DNA from: an uncultured Desulfovibrionaceae bacterium
Lineage (GTDB): Bacteria > Desulfobacterota > Desulfovibrionia > Desulfovibrionales > Desulfovibrionaceae
Assembly: GCA_949741925.1 (NCBI GenBank)
Contig: CATJOY010000014.1
Coordinates: 1-36,505, forward strand
DNA length: 36,505 bases
Direction: 5' to 3'
Both the position numbers and the translations under genes were made by a program. Shown piece after piece: positions 8,318 to 16,473 of this stretch; positions within the stretch are counted from its first letter, which is position 1; the number at the start of each line of letters is the position of its first letter. The notes beneath the pieces are model-generated. The model saw only the letters and a program-made list of their open reading frames with translations. It made no database searches and was not told where the DNA came from.

Positions 8318-8337
8318 AAAACCGGGATAAGCCCGGT
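8316..8337 (-). terminator. Rho-independent terminator of the predicted small RNA
   Basis: Read on the minus strand, arms ACCGGG and CCCGGT with a 5-base loop are followed by TTTTTATT. No protein gene on that strand ends here, since the Skp-like gene already has its own terminator 220 bases upstream; this terminator therefore implies a separate minus-strand transcript. On the plus strand the hairpin follows the neighbouring gene's stop but lacks a T run. Confidence 0.85.
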
Positions 8338-8448
8338 GTTGCAATAACCAGTCAAGCCCGGAGAGAGCCCCATGTAAGCTACAAGCCGCCCCTTTCCACA
8401 GGCATTGCAACGGGGCTCCCTGCCTGCCCCCTGCTGCTCAGGCACAGG
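8316..8448 (-). ncRNA. Predicted orphan small RNA, about 130 nt
   Basis: The transcript is defined by a good promoter (8481-8454) and a good terminator (8337-8316) on the minus strand with no coding frame between them. It would fold into a 5' hairpin (TGCCTG paired with CAGGCA, with an inner CCTG/CAGG stem), a second stem (GGGAGCCCC with GGGGCTCTC, nine pairs, one G-U) enclosing about 40 nt, and the terminator. TTGCAA occurs twice. I compared it by memory with 6S, SRP and tmRNA and see no match; it may be a regulatory RNA of this lineage. Confidence 0.6.
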
Positions 8449-8453
8449 CAGAA

Positions 8454-8481
8454 ACTATATTCCCGCCACAAGTACCCTCAA
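8454..8481 (-). promoter_or_regulatory. Sigma70-type promoter of the small RNA
   Basis: TTGAGG (8481-8476) and TATAGT (8459-8454) are separated by 16 bases on the minus strand, with the predicted start near 8448. Each box has only one or two departures from consensus. Confidence 0.7.
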
Positions 8482-8556
8482 AAAAATCCCAACGCAGAAA
8501 TACTTTTTTGTACAGAGTCAAATAACCCAACCCTGAAATAGGGGAAGCAAGAAGCA

Positions 8557-8590
8557 ATAAAAAGCCCGGCAAAATTCGATTTTGCCGGGC
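8557..8590 (-). terminator. Rho-independent terminator of the Skp-like gene
   Basis: Perfect 12-base arms (GCCCGGCAAAAT and ATTTTGCCGGGC) around a 3-base loop are followed on the minus strand by TTTTTATT, 40 bases past the stop of the gene at 8630. Confidence 0.95.
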
Positions 8591-8629
8591 ACTCTGTAAA
8601 TCTATTGCGAAAGAGAGGTAGTTCTTCTG

Positions 8630-9127
8630 CTATTGCTGGGCCGCGGGCAATTCCTCGGGCTTAAGAGGCTCAAAGGTGACCGCCTTGGCATTCATTTCCT
8701 CAATGACTTTATCTGTCACGTCCGCTTCAGGGCTAACGTTTAAGGCTACATCCGAAGGAAGCAAAAGCTGGATATTGTGCTTGGCGAGCACAGCGGCGCG
8801 GGCTTCTTCATAGGCGCTGTTGAGCTTTGTTACCACCTGCTGCTGCTCGGCCGCAAAACGCTGTTGCATAACAACAAGTTCCTGCTGAAATTTTTCCTGG
8901 GCAGCTTTTTTATCACGGGCAGTTTCGCCATCCTTTTGCAAGGTGATGATTTGCGCTTCCAGTTCTTTGCTGAGATTTTCGAGATAGGAAATACCCTCCT
9001 GCCCGGGGGTGCTGTTTTTATACACCAAATCGGTGTTTACCACCGCCACCCGGGGCGCCTTGGATTGCTGGCATCCAACAGCAAAAAGACAGACAGCCAT
9101 AAGGAGAACAAGGCTTGTGCGTTTCAT
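8630..9127 (-). CDS. OmpH/Skp-like periplasmic chaperone, lipoprotein form
   Basis: The start at 9127 (MKRTSLVL) has GGAG eight bases upstream; the longer frame to 9262 has no support. Residues 1-19 are a lipoprotein signal with lipobox FAVGC (Cys19). Then RVAVVNTDLVYKNS matches the N-terminal strand of Skp/OmpH proteins, and a long coiled-coil region (about 50-120: LENLSKELEAQIITLQKDGETARDKK onward, rich in Gln and Glu) matches the tentacle arms. Skp-like proteins hold outer-membrane proteins unfolded in the periplasm; most are soluble rather than lipidated, so the lipobox is a variation. Single-gene unit with its own terminator. Confidence 0.85.
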   Translation of the reverse strand: MKRTSLVLLMAVCLFAVGCQQSKAPRVAVVNTDLVYKNSTPGQEGISYLENLSKELEAQIITLQKDGETARDKKAAQEKFQQELVVMQQRFAAEQQQVVTKLNSAYEEARAAVLAKHNIQLLLPSDVALNVSPEADVTDKVIEEMNAKAVTFEPLKPEELPAAQQ

Positions 9128-9193
9128 TGATGGCTCCATATAGGTTACACATAAAGGGGAAAAGTCCCCGCTTGACATTCGCCGCGATTCAGT

Positions 9194-9225
9194 GTGCTGA
9201 AGCCGGGGGCTCCCGGCTTCAGCAC
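9194..9225. repeat. Perfect 14-base-pair hairpin upstream of the Skp-like gene
   Basis: Arms GTGCTGAAGCCGGG and CCCGGCTTCAGCAC enclose a 4-base loop. There is no T run on either side. It lies 67 bases upstream of the Skp-like start in a 375-base gene-free interval (9128-9502) that otherwise shows no ORF. Confidence 0.7.
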
Positions 9226-9458
9226 AACGATATGTCATATCCTGTTTACCACAAGGAAACAAGTATTTGCAGCGAGCCTCAGGCGACTGAGTTCAATAAA
9301 AAAGCGTACCGTTGCCCTACGGTGGTCATAACCTGCCTGCGGCAGAAACAATGTGAGGCGCAGCAACCCCATGCCTCTGAACGCTGACAAAAAGGCAACA
9401 AGGCAAACTAAAATTTACCGTTCACGGGTATCTTTGCCGTACCTGACGCAATACCCTC

Positions 9459-9485
9459 GGCCGGAGAGATCGTTGCGCTCCGGCC
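9459..9485 (-). terminator. Terminator-like hairpin after the UshA-like gene, no T run
   Basis: GGCCGGAG and CTCCGGCC pair around an 11-base loop, 18 bases past the stop of the UshA-like gene. The missing T run makes Rho-independent action doubtful. Confidence 0.35.
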
Positions 9486-9502
9486 CCCGCGCGCCAGCCA
9501 AC

Positions 9503-10417
9503 TTATTGAATATCCTTATTAAAAGGAGCAAGTATCCGACGTATTTCCGGATCATCGGAGTACTCCACCCCCAAAGGCACATCCCGCGCCCTAAAGTTTA
9601 TGCCTTCCAGCCACGTCAATGGCTGCATAGGCTGGGGCCATTGGAGGAAATCAATAACCACCAAGCCTCGCCCGGCGCTTTCGGCCCGGGCCCAGAGCAG
9701 CCCCGGCGGGAAAACCTGCCCGGGAACGCCACTGCCCGAACCGCCTCCTAAAAGGAGGTGGGCTTCTCCCTGAAACCTTAAGGCAATCTCGCTCTCCGCC
9801 TGCAACCCCCAAGGAGAGACAGCAATAACCAAGTCCACCCGCCCCTGCAAACTGCGCAGGGCGGTCAAAGCTTCGTCAATTTGCTCATCCGTAGGCTCTG
9901 CCCACCGGGTCGTTCCGTAAGGCAGCAAGGCAACCCCCAACCGCTTCTCGGCAATGACAAATTCGCGCACAACGGGTTCAGCGCCTACCAAAACGCCGGA
10001 GGCCGGCAACGCGCCGCCGTTGTTCCTGAACCAGACTTCAGCTTTCGGAGAAACATACAGGCAATCGTATCGCAAATACGCGGCAAGGTCGCGCTGTACC
10101 TGAGCCATTACAGCGTGATCAAAATCCTTTTCCATCCCAAAAATACGGTCTTGCAGGAATTCACCGGGGCCTGCCAAAACCAATGCGGGAATGCCCTCAT
10201 TACGCAAGGAGGCAAGTGCGGCAGCCCGCCGGGCCATACCGCCATAAGTAAAATTGCTTCAGGTGGGACAAGGATGCAGATATCCCCTGGTTTCCGCACA
10301 ATAAATAACACGAAAAACAGGGGAGGAGGAAAACGCTGCAACACAATCCGGCGGCGATAGCAAAAAACAGAGCACTCCGGCCAGAATCTGCAAAAAAAGG
10401 CCTAAAAGAGACGCCAC
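9503..10417 (-). CDS. UshA-like selenoprotein with in-frame UGA (Sec53)
   Basis: A GTG at 10417 follows GGGAGG at ideal spacing and starts a signal peptide (ASLLGLFLQILAGVLCFLL...). The frame reads RVIYCAETRGYLHPCPT, meets TGA at 10261-10259, then continues in the same frame with SNFTYGGMARRAAALASLR and on to the stop at 9503, 304 residues in all. Both sides belong to one protein family: UshA/5'-nucleotidase-like proteins, whose usual form has PC-x-C before GG-ARRA. UGA thus sits where a redox Cys is normally found, giving a C-P-T-U (CxxU) motif. A SECIS-like hairpin follows. The periplasmic function is unknown. Annotation pipelines would split it or start at 10237. Confidence 0.82.
10218..10242 (-). 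promoter_or_regulatory. SECIS-like hairpin just after the UGA codon
   Basis: Starting 17 bases after the UGA, GCGGUA pairs with UGCCGC (one G-U), followed inward by a small asymmetric loop and a CCC/GGG stem with a GGC apical loop about 29 bases from the UGA. Bacterial SECIS elements are hairpins placed directly downstream of the UGA with a G in the apical loop and a bulge on the 5' side; this fits in place and shape, not in exact sequence. Confidence 0.5.
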
Positions 10418-10485
10418 GCTACCCCCTCCCAAAAGCGCGCCCGGGAACTCATAGTCCCATCTCCCCGCAAGTGCCGAACGCGGCA

Positions 10486-10764
10486 TTACTCTTCGTTCAA
10501 ATAATCCTTAAGTTCCTTGCCGGCACGAAAAAAGGGCAAGCGCTTGGGAGCCACGCTGACCGTTTGGCCTGTCTTAGGGTTACGCCCCGTGTAGCCTTCG
10601 TACTGCTTCAGCTTGAAACTGCCCAGCCCCCGGATTTCCACCCGGTTATCTTCAGACAAAGATTGCTTCATACTCTCAAAAAAGGTGTTGACCACTACCG
10701 AGGCTTCTTCAACGGGGAGAACACACTCATCAGACAAGGCCTTGATCAATTCGCTTTTGTTCAT
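10486..10764 (-). CDS. IHF/HU family DNA-binding protein, IHF-beta-like
   Basis: The start at 10764 (MNKSELIKAL) has GGGAG eight bases upstream; 10788 would add eight unconserved residues. The 92-residue product has the full HU/IHF fold: helical N-terminus, VEIRGLGSFKLKQY, and the DNA-binding arm GRNPKTGQTVSVAPKRLPFFRAGKELKDYLN. The PFFRAGKELK ending is closer to IHF-beta than to HU. It bends DNA and shapes transcription and recombination. It leads a two-gene unit with the UshA-like selenoprotein, whose GTG lies 68 bases past its stop. Confidence 0.9.
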   Translation of the reverse strand: MNKSELIKALSDECVLPVEEASVVVNTFFESMKQSLSEDNRVEIRGLGSFKLKQYEGYTGRNPKTGQTVSVAPKRLPFFRAGKELKDYLNEE

Positions 10765-10814
10765 ACCCGACTCCCTTTTTGAGGACATGAAAGATACTGC
10801 ACAATACCACTATA

Positions 10815-10842
10815 ATTTTACATAACAATAAACGGTTTGCAA
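10815..10842 (-). promoter_or_regulatory. Promoter of the IHF/HU-selenoprotein unit
   Basis: TTGCAA (10842-10837) and TAAAAT (10820-10815) with a 16-base spacer on the minus strand, 50 bases before the start at 10764. Confidence 0.55.
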
Positions 10843-10915
10843 GAAATATTGATATATCGGGTATGGAGAGGCTGCGTGTATTCCATGGTAAAAATTCAAC
10901 GATAAGAAAAAACAG

Positions 10916-11728
10916 TCAGACCCCCATACGCCTCTCGGGCTTACGCAAGGCAATCCCTGGGGTGAGTCTGCGGGCCATTTCGCCGTGGAGCTTATGTATC
11001 CGCGCGGCAATGGCGGCCAAATCCTTGGCAGCCGGGGCATCAGGCGCATACCGCAGCAATGGTTTCTGTTGGCGCACCGCTTCAGTTAATTGCTCATCGC
11101 TGCGAACAATGCCAAGCTGTAAGGGCCTGAATGATAAAAATTTTTCGCAGGAAGCGGCCAATCTCAGATATGCGGATTCGCCTTCCTTCACGGAGTCAGC
11201 TTGGTTAATCAGCACAAAAAAATCCCTAATCCCATAGGAAGAGGCGAGTACTTTCATCACGGCGTAGCCATCGGTAAGAGAGGTTGGCTCAGGCGTGACC
11301 ACAACCACCCGCAAAGCTGCCATGGCGGAAAAAAGCTGTACCGAACCGCCGATCCCGGCCCCGGCATCCATAAAAAGATACTTAAACTCTGCAGCAAAGG
11401 GGTTCAAACGCTCCAGAAAAAGCGATTGCAGTGCGGGTTCCGAATCGCCCAGGCTATAAGAACCCGAAGCCGCCGGAATCAAGGAGAGATGCGTATCTAT
11501 TTGCAGGGCTACCCTGGAGGCGGGTACATCCCCCTCAAGCAAATTCTCAACGGTTTCCTCAGTGCTGATGCCCAAAAGTACATCCAGGCTAGCCAAACCC
11601 AGATCACAGTCCAGCAACAGAACCTTGTGCTGCATGGTATTGAGCGCATAGGCCAAGTTCAAGGCGATATTGCTTTTGCCTACGCCTCCTTTGCCGCTGA
11701 TCACCGCCACGCTAAGCGTGCTATTCAT
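10916..11728 (-). CDS. MinD/ParA-family ATPase, FlhG-like
   Basis: The 270-residue protein has the deviant Walker A SGKGGVGKSN (residues 11-20), the LLLDCDLGLASLDVLLG switch segment and the MDAGAGIG Walker B region, all typical of MinD/FlhG ATPases that act as dimers at the membrane or cell pole. The order behind GGDEF and without minC/minE suggests FlhG (flagellar number control) or another MinD-like positioner, but no FlhF is in view. It has the start SD-less near 11728, 12 bases after the GGDEF gene, so it is the last gene of the corC-lnt-prfB-GGDEF block. I see no terminator hairpin after it, only a T run. Confidence 0.85.
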   Translation of the reverse strand: MNSTLSVAVISGKGGVGKSNIALNLAYALNTMQHKVLLLDCDLGLASLDVLLGISTEETVENLLEGDVPASRVALQIDTHLSLIPAASGSYSLGDSEPALQSLFLERLNPFAAEFKYLFMDAGAGIGGSVQLFSAMAALRVVVVTPEPTSLTDGYAVMKVLASSYGIRDFFVLINQADSVKEGESAYLRLAASCEKFLSFRPLQLGIVRSDEQLTEAVRQQKPLLRYAPDAPAAKDLAAIAARIHKLHGEMARRLTPGIALRKPERRMGV

Positions 11729-11740
11729 TGCCGACCGCCA

Positions 11741-12628
11741 TCATATAAACTCCTCGCCGGAGGGCTCGATGTTCAGGGAAAACAGGAATTTCTTTTCATC
11801 CGCGCGGACCAAAGCGGGGTTTTCGGACAAGGCGCGCCCGGGGCCGGATACGGCTACACGATTCCTTCCGTTCCGCTTCGCCTCACAGAGGGCTTCATCG
11901 GCCTTCGCCAAAAGTTCTTCGCCAGTCATGGAATCAAGGTGGAAAATGGCCGTGGCCACCCCCGCGGAAAAGGGCGCCGTAAAAACCTCTCCTCCCTGTC
12001 CGACAAACTCCTCCTTCCGAAAAGATTCCAGAATACGCCGAGCCATGGATTGGGCCCGCCAGACCGAAGCCCCGGGCAGAATGAGGCAGAACTCTTCCCC
12101 ACCAATACGCGCGGCCACATCATAGGACCGGACCGAGTTCATAAGAAGTTTTCCGAGCCTGGCAAGAACCATATCCCCGGCAGCCTGGCCGTAAGCATCA
12201 TTGACTGTTTTGAAATGGTCCATATCCACCATGATCAAGCTGACTTCAGTCTGCGTTCTGCCCGCGCGCTCTATTTCCAAAGTCAACTGGCGCTCAAAGC
12301 TGTGTCGGTTGGCAAGCCCGGTCAAGGCGTCATGATCCCGCTGATACACCAACTTCTCAATGGTTTCATGCAAGGCTTTGATTGCCGTGCCCTCTCGATA
12401 ATCAAGGGGAAGAAACAGCCAACCCTCCTTGGAAAACTGAGGAACAAGCCGTATCCATTCATGCGGAGCAACATTATCCAAAATGCGGATCAGGGCAAGC
12501 TGCTGCCCCGCGTTCTCCACATCCGGAACATCAGCGCGCAATGAGGCGAGCACCCGCTCCAATTCATGGAGCAGATCTTCGGAAAAGCCGCCGGTATCGG
12601 TGGCGTCAGGCCGCGTTTCGTTGTGCAT
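11741..12628 (-). CDS. GGDEF-domain diguanylate cyclase
   Basis: The C-terminal half is a GGDEF domain: DALTGLANRHSFERQ, DMDHFKTVND and ARIGGEEFCLILPG. GGEEF is a catalytically competent variant, and the RSYD five residues before it is the I-site that binds c-di-GMP for product inhibition. The N-terminal 130 residues are helical and unassigned, so the input signal is unknown. The chosen ATG (12628) lies inside the end of prfB, a 23-base overlap that suggests translational coupling; starts up to 12673 are possible. Confidence 0.88.
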   Translation of the reverse strand: MHNETRPDATDTGGFSEDLLHELERVLASLRADVPDVENAGQQLALIRILDNVAPHEWIRLVPQFSKEGWLFLPLDYREGTAIKALHETIEKLVYQRDHDALTGLANRHSFERQLTLEIERAGRTQTEVSLIMVDMDHFKTVNDAYGQAAGDMVLARLGKLLMNSVRSYDVAARIGGEEFCLILPGASVWRAQSMARRILESFRKEEFVGQGGEVFTAPFSAGVATAIFHLDSMTGEELLAKADEALCEAKRNGRNRVAVSGPGRALSENPALVRADEKKFLFSLNIEPSGEEFI

Positions 12629-13728
12629 GGCGGTACAGAAGCTGATCCCTGATAAAAGCATCAAGCGAACCATTCAAAACGGCATCCACATCACCATTCT
12701 CTGTGCCGGTCCGGTGATCCTTGACCAATCGGTACGGCTGCAAGGTATAGGTGCGGATCTGGCTGCCAAAGTTAATGGCATCCTTATCCTGATACTGGCT
12801 CTTACGCTCATCTTCGAGCTTGCGCAATTCCCGCTCATACAACCTGGAACGCAGAATTTTCATAGCCGTATCACGATTGTGATGTTGTGATTTCTCATTC
12901 TGGCATTGTACCACAATACCTGAGGGCAGGTGGGTAATGCGCACCGCCGAGTTGGTTTTGTTGACATGCTGCCCCCCTGCCCCGCTGGCTCGGAAAACAT
13001 CGATTCTCAGATCTGCCTCATTGATATCGATCTGGATATCCTGTCCCACGTCCGGCAGCACATCAACAGAGGCAAAGGAAGTATGCCTCCTGCCCGAAGA
13101 ATCAAAGGGGGAGATGCGAATCAGACGATGAATGCCCTTTTCCCCCCGCAAAAGCCCATAAGCATTCGGCCCTTTGATACTGAGGGTTACGCTTTTGAGC
13201 CCGGCCTCGTCTCCGGCAAGGTAATCCAACTGCTCGGCGGCAAAACTGTTTTGATCAGCCCACCGAAGATACATACGCAACAGCATTGCGGCCCAATCCT
13301 GGGCTTCGGTTCCCCCCGCCCCGGGATGTATTTCCAAAATGGCGTCCTGCTGGTTTTCCCGGCCCGAAAGCAGCATATTCAATTCGGCCTGAACCAGGGA
13401 TTTTTCCAAGGCATCGAGGGAATCATTGAAAGAAGGCAAGGTCTCGCTCCAGGAATCCTCATCCTCGGCGAGTTCTTGCCACTCGAGCATATCGTTCCTC
13501 AAAGCCTGGAGGCGAGCGTAACGATCCCGTTCATTTTCAAGACGGCTCTTCTCCTGGAGTACCGGCGTCAGAAAATCAGGATTATCCCAAGCTCCCGGAG
13601 CAGCAAGCTGCTTTTCAATTTCTTCAAGCCGCCGATCACGCGCTGTGTGGTCAAAGACGCCCCCAAAGAGTTTCAAATTGTAAAGAAAGCGCCGCCGAGC
13701 GGGAACGGAGTTCAGGTAAATGATACAT
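12606..13728 (-). CDS. prfB: Peptide chain release factor 2, with programmed +1 frameshift
   Basis: A plain ORF search gives an artificial 408-residue start. The real start is ATG 13728: 25 codons ending FETLWGRL lead to CTT TGA C (13656-13650), where +1 slippage enters the long frame at Asp26 (DHTARDRRLEEIEKQL), giving 373 residues. The first part matches the conserved RF2 N-terminus. RF2 marks are SPF (206-208, stop-codon recognition of UGA/UAA) and GGQ (251-253, peptide release). It ends translation at UAA and UGA. Fourth-from-last in the corC-lnt-prfB-GGDEF-minD block. The frameshift makes its output fall when RF2 is plentiful. Confidence 0.95.
13651..13664 (-). promoter_or_regulatory. 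RF2 programmed +1 frameshift site
   Basis: An SD-like GGGGG (13664-13660) lies three bases before CTT TGA C, the known RF2 recoding arrangement in which slow UGA reading lets the ribosome slip from CUU into UUU. This is autoregulation by RF2 level. Confidence 0.9.
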
Positions 13729-13837
13729 AGTAAATCCGTCGCAATATGGTTATCAGCCGTGCTACGCACGACAGGAATCAAAAAAAACTCCACCGGGCGC
13801 TGGAGGCAACGTAGCCCCTGAATAGACAGCAATCATA

Positions 13838-15451
13838 TCAGCAGGGAATTTTCCGGCCACGAACCAGACAGACCAGCGCCACGGTAATAGGCAGCAATTG
13901 CAGCAACCAATCCAGATACGGAGCCCAATAAAAGTACCAGGTCTTCCCATTCAGCAGCAGAGCTTCGCCCGTGATCACCTCGGCCCTGAACAGGCCCCCG
14001 CGGGCCAGAATACGCCCCTGACTGTCAATAACGGCGCTGATGCCGGTATTTGTAGCTCGTACGGTAAACCTGCCCTGCTCCACCGAACGCATAGCAGTAA
14101 GCTGCACATGCTGCTCCGGCGCCGCTGTACGGCTAAACCAGGCGTCATTGCTGATATTGACAAAAATATTCGCGCCAAGGGCAACACGCTCTCGCGCAAG
14201 GCCGGGAAAGATCGCCTCATAGCAAATAAGCGGCCCCAGGGCAAGCCCGTCACGATTGAGCAATCCGGCTTTGCCCGGCGTGAAATCCATCCCCTGCATC
14301 AGGTATTCAATAAAGGGAATCTGCAGCCCCAAGGGAACATATTCACCAAAGGGCACCAAATGGACTTTATCATAATATTGCAATGAAAAGGATTCATGCG
14401 CATACAGCCACAGCCGGTTATGCCAGGTTTCACCAGCCTTGGCGTCATAGAGCTTGCCCGGAGCGCCAAAAGCCAGATCCACTTTCCAGCGAGATGCAAA
14501 CGCGGTAAGGCGCTCGGCATAGGCCGGATTTTCTTCCAGATAGAACGGCATAGCGGTTTCTGGCCAAACCAGTAGGTCAACTTTGGCAGCCACACCGCCC
14601 AAAGCGGGGTTAACCGCGCGCTCCGAAAGCGTCAGATAACGGTTCAGGGTATTTTCCTGGTAACGAGGTTCCCATTTCTGAAACTGATTGATATTCCCCT
14701 GCACCAATCCTACCCGCAGCTTTTGGGCCGAAGGATAGGGGCTGCTCAACTGATGGACGCCGTAGCCGTAAAGACCGGCCAGAACAGCCACAGCCAACCA
14801 CAGCGAAACCAAGCGTGGCCTTCGTGGCACAGGGGGGGAAAATCTCCCGGTGTAGCGCAACGGAGCTGCCTCAACCAGCAGTGCAGTGATGCACACATAA
14901 ATAGCTGAAAGTCCCGTTGCGCCGAACAGAGAGGCGCCCTGCGCCCAGACCGGCCAGGTGACAAAGGCTGTAGACAGGGAGGGCCAGGGAAAGCCCGTGA
15001 AAAGCCAACCGCGCAGAATCTCTAGCCCTCCCCAAGTCATCCCGGCCATAAGGCAGACCAACAGCGGCGGCAGATGGCTGCGGTATAGACGCAACAACAG
15101 GACAAACAGCGCCGGATACAACCCCACATACGCGCCAAGAGCCACAAGACAGGGCAAAGTCAAAAGCCAAGGCAGGCCGCCAAAATCATGGAGAGGCACC
15201 GTGACCCAGTAGAGCACGGCAGAACACGCTAACGTACCCTCTGCCCACCCGACGCGAAAGGCTGTTTTGCCGTTCTGTGCCAAGCGAGAAAGCAGAATCA
15301 AAGTTGCCGGGAAAAGCAGGGCCAACGGCGGGAATTGGGCCAACGGGTTGGCAAGCCCAAGGAAAAATCCCGCGCTGCCGAGCAACACCAGGGCTGTGAG
15401 CGTTATATTGAGAGCCCGCAGTTCGGGCCGTGTCATTCTGACGGCATCCAT
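13838..15451 (-). CDS. lnt: Apolipoprotein N-acyltransferase
   Basis: The 537-residue inner-membrane enzyme has about seven N-terminal membrane segments and then a nitrilase-type periplasmic domain. The catalytic triad is visible: Glu298 in LLVWPETAMPF, Lys362 in YYDKVHLVPFGEYVPLG, and Cys410 in PLICYEAIFPG. It adds the third acyl chain to lipoproteins, so the several lipoproteins in this window (8630, 29897, 33840) are its likely substrates. Start at 15451 lacks a strong ribosome site (15436 is also possible). The gap to the CorC gene upstream is 29 bases and to prfB downstream about 110 bases. Confidence 0.95.
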   Translation of the reverse strand: MDAVRMTRPELRALNITLTALVLLGSAGFFLGLANPLAQFPPLALLFPATLILLSRLAQNGKTAFRVGWAEGTLACSAVLYWVTVPLHDFGGLPWLLTLPCLVALGAYVGLYPALFVLLLRLYRSHLPPLLVCLMAGMTWGGLEILRGWLFTGFPWPSLSTAFVTWPVWAQGASLFGATGLSAIYVCITALLVEAAPLRYTGRFSPPVPRRPRLVSLWLAVAVLAGLYGYGVHQLSSPYPSAQKLRVGLVQGNINQFQKWEPRYQENTLNRYLTLSERAVNPALGGVAAKVDLLVWPETAMPFYLEENPAYAERLTAFASRWKVDLAFGAPGKLYDAKAGETWHNRLWLYAHESFSLQYYDKVHLVPFGEYVPLGLQIPFIEYLMQGMDFTPGKAGLLNRDGLALGPLICYEAIFPGLARERVALGANIFVNISNDAWFSRTAAPEQHVQLTAMRSVEQGRFTVRATNTGISAVIDSQGRILARGGLFRAEVITGEALLLNGKTWYFYWAPYLDWLLQLLPITVALVCLVRGRKIPC

Positions 15452-15480
15452 AATGAGGGATAAACATGCCTTCAGGAGGT

Positions 15481-16473
15481 CTAGGCGGCTCCGGCTCCGC
15501 CTGAAGCCGGCCCGGAGGCTGCACCAGAAACGACGGAGCCCTCTGTGCCTTCTGCAGCCTGCACCTTGACGGTGTTTTCTACGGCAAGGGGCACAGCTTT
15601 GATATGCCGCACCTGAGTGGCGTCGGCCTCAAGGACGGTGAACACCATATCCGCCGCCTCAAAGGTCTCTCCAGCTTGGGGCACTCTTCCCGCCACATGG
15701 CACAGGTACCCCCCGATGGTATCCACGTCGTCCGATTCGATGGTTATGCCCGTCTGCTCAGCCAGATCCTCAAGGTAGGCCCGTCCGGAAAGCCGCAGCG
15801 AGCCGTCATCCAGACACACTATATCTTCCTCGCGGGGGGCGTCGTGCTCATCTTCAATATCGCCGACGATCTGCTCCAGCACGTCCTCGATAGTCACAAT
15901 ACCCGCCGTGCCGCCGTATTCATCCAGGATAATGGCCAGATGTTTTTTCGTGCTTTTAAAATCGTGTAGAAGATCCAGTACATTTTTGGTTTCCGGCACA
16001 AAAAACGGCGTTTGCATCAACGGTTCCGGCGATTCGGCACGTAGATCCGCGTCCATGGCCGCGCGCAGAATATCTTTGGCGTAGATGAGCCCGACAATAT
16101 TATCACGGTTTTTTTTGAAAATGGGGATTCGCGAGTGCCCCGAAGAGATGATTAACTCAATAATTTCACCGATAGTACTTTCAATCGGCGCACAGATCAC
16201 ATCCGTGCGCGGGGTCATGATATCCTGCACCTGCATATCGTCCAGGTGCAGAACACTGAGGAGCATCGATCCTTCTTCCTTGAGGAGCTCCCCCTCCTCA
16301 CTGGCCTCGATAATGGCCTGTTCAACGCTATCAGCGCCTTTGGCGCCGAAAAATCTGGCGATTTTCTGCCAGAGACTACTGTCCGGCACTCCGTCCAAGT
16401 TTTCCTCCCGTGTTACGCCCGACAACACCCGATCCGCGGGCAAAGGCAGAGCGCTCCCGCCATTGCCTGACAA
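15481..16473 (-). CDS. CorC/TlyC-type CBS-domain protein
   Basis: The 330-residue protein has a helical N-terminal region, then a CBS pair (about 85-205: [38 protein letters not shown], and [33 protein letters not shown]), then a CorC_HlyC domain (about 215-300) and an Ala/Gly-rich tail. It lacks the DUF21 membrane domain, so it is the short cytoplasmic form linked to magnesium/cobalt handling. The start is a TTG at 16473, with no in-frame ATG or GTG after the preceding stop; this is a weak point of the call. First gene of the corC-lnt-prfB block. Confidence 0.88.
   Translation of the reverse strand: MSGNGGSALPLPADRVLSGVTREENLDGVPDSSLWQKIARFFGAKGADSVEQAIIEASEEGELLKEEGSMLLSVLHLDDMQVQDIMTPRTDVICAPIESTIGEIIELIISSGHSRIPIFKKNRDNIVGLIYAKDILRAAMDADLRAESPEPLMQTPFFVPETKNVLDLLHDFKSTKKHLAIILDEYGGTAGIVTIEDVLEQIVGDIEDEHDAPREEDIVCLDDGSLRLSGRAYLEDLAEQTGITIESDDVDTIGGYLCHVAGRVPQAGETFEAADMVFTVLEADATQVRHIKAVPLAVENTVKVQAAEGTEGSVVSGAASGPASGGAGAA

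Noticed and set aside
8316..8448. Identification of the small RNA as 6S or SRP RNA
   Set aside because: The conserved 6S bubble and the SRP GGAAGG-type loop are not visible; I left it unassigned.
11201..12544. A 447-codon open frame on the plus strand
   Set aside because: It lies opposite the MinD and GGDEF genes, whose motifs are clear; the plus frame has low-complexity, arginine-rich content and no motif, so it is a shadow.
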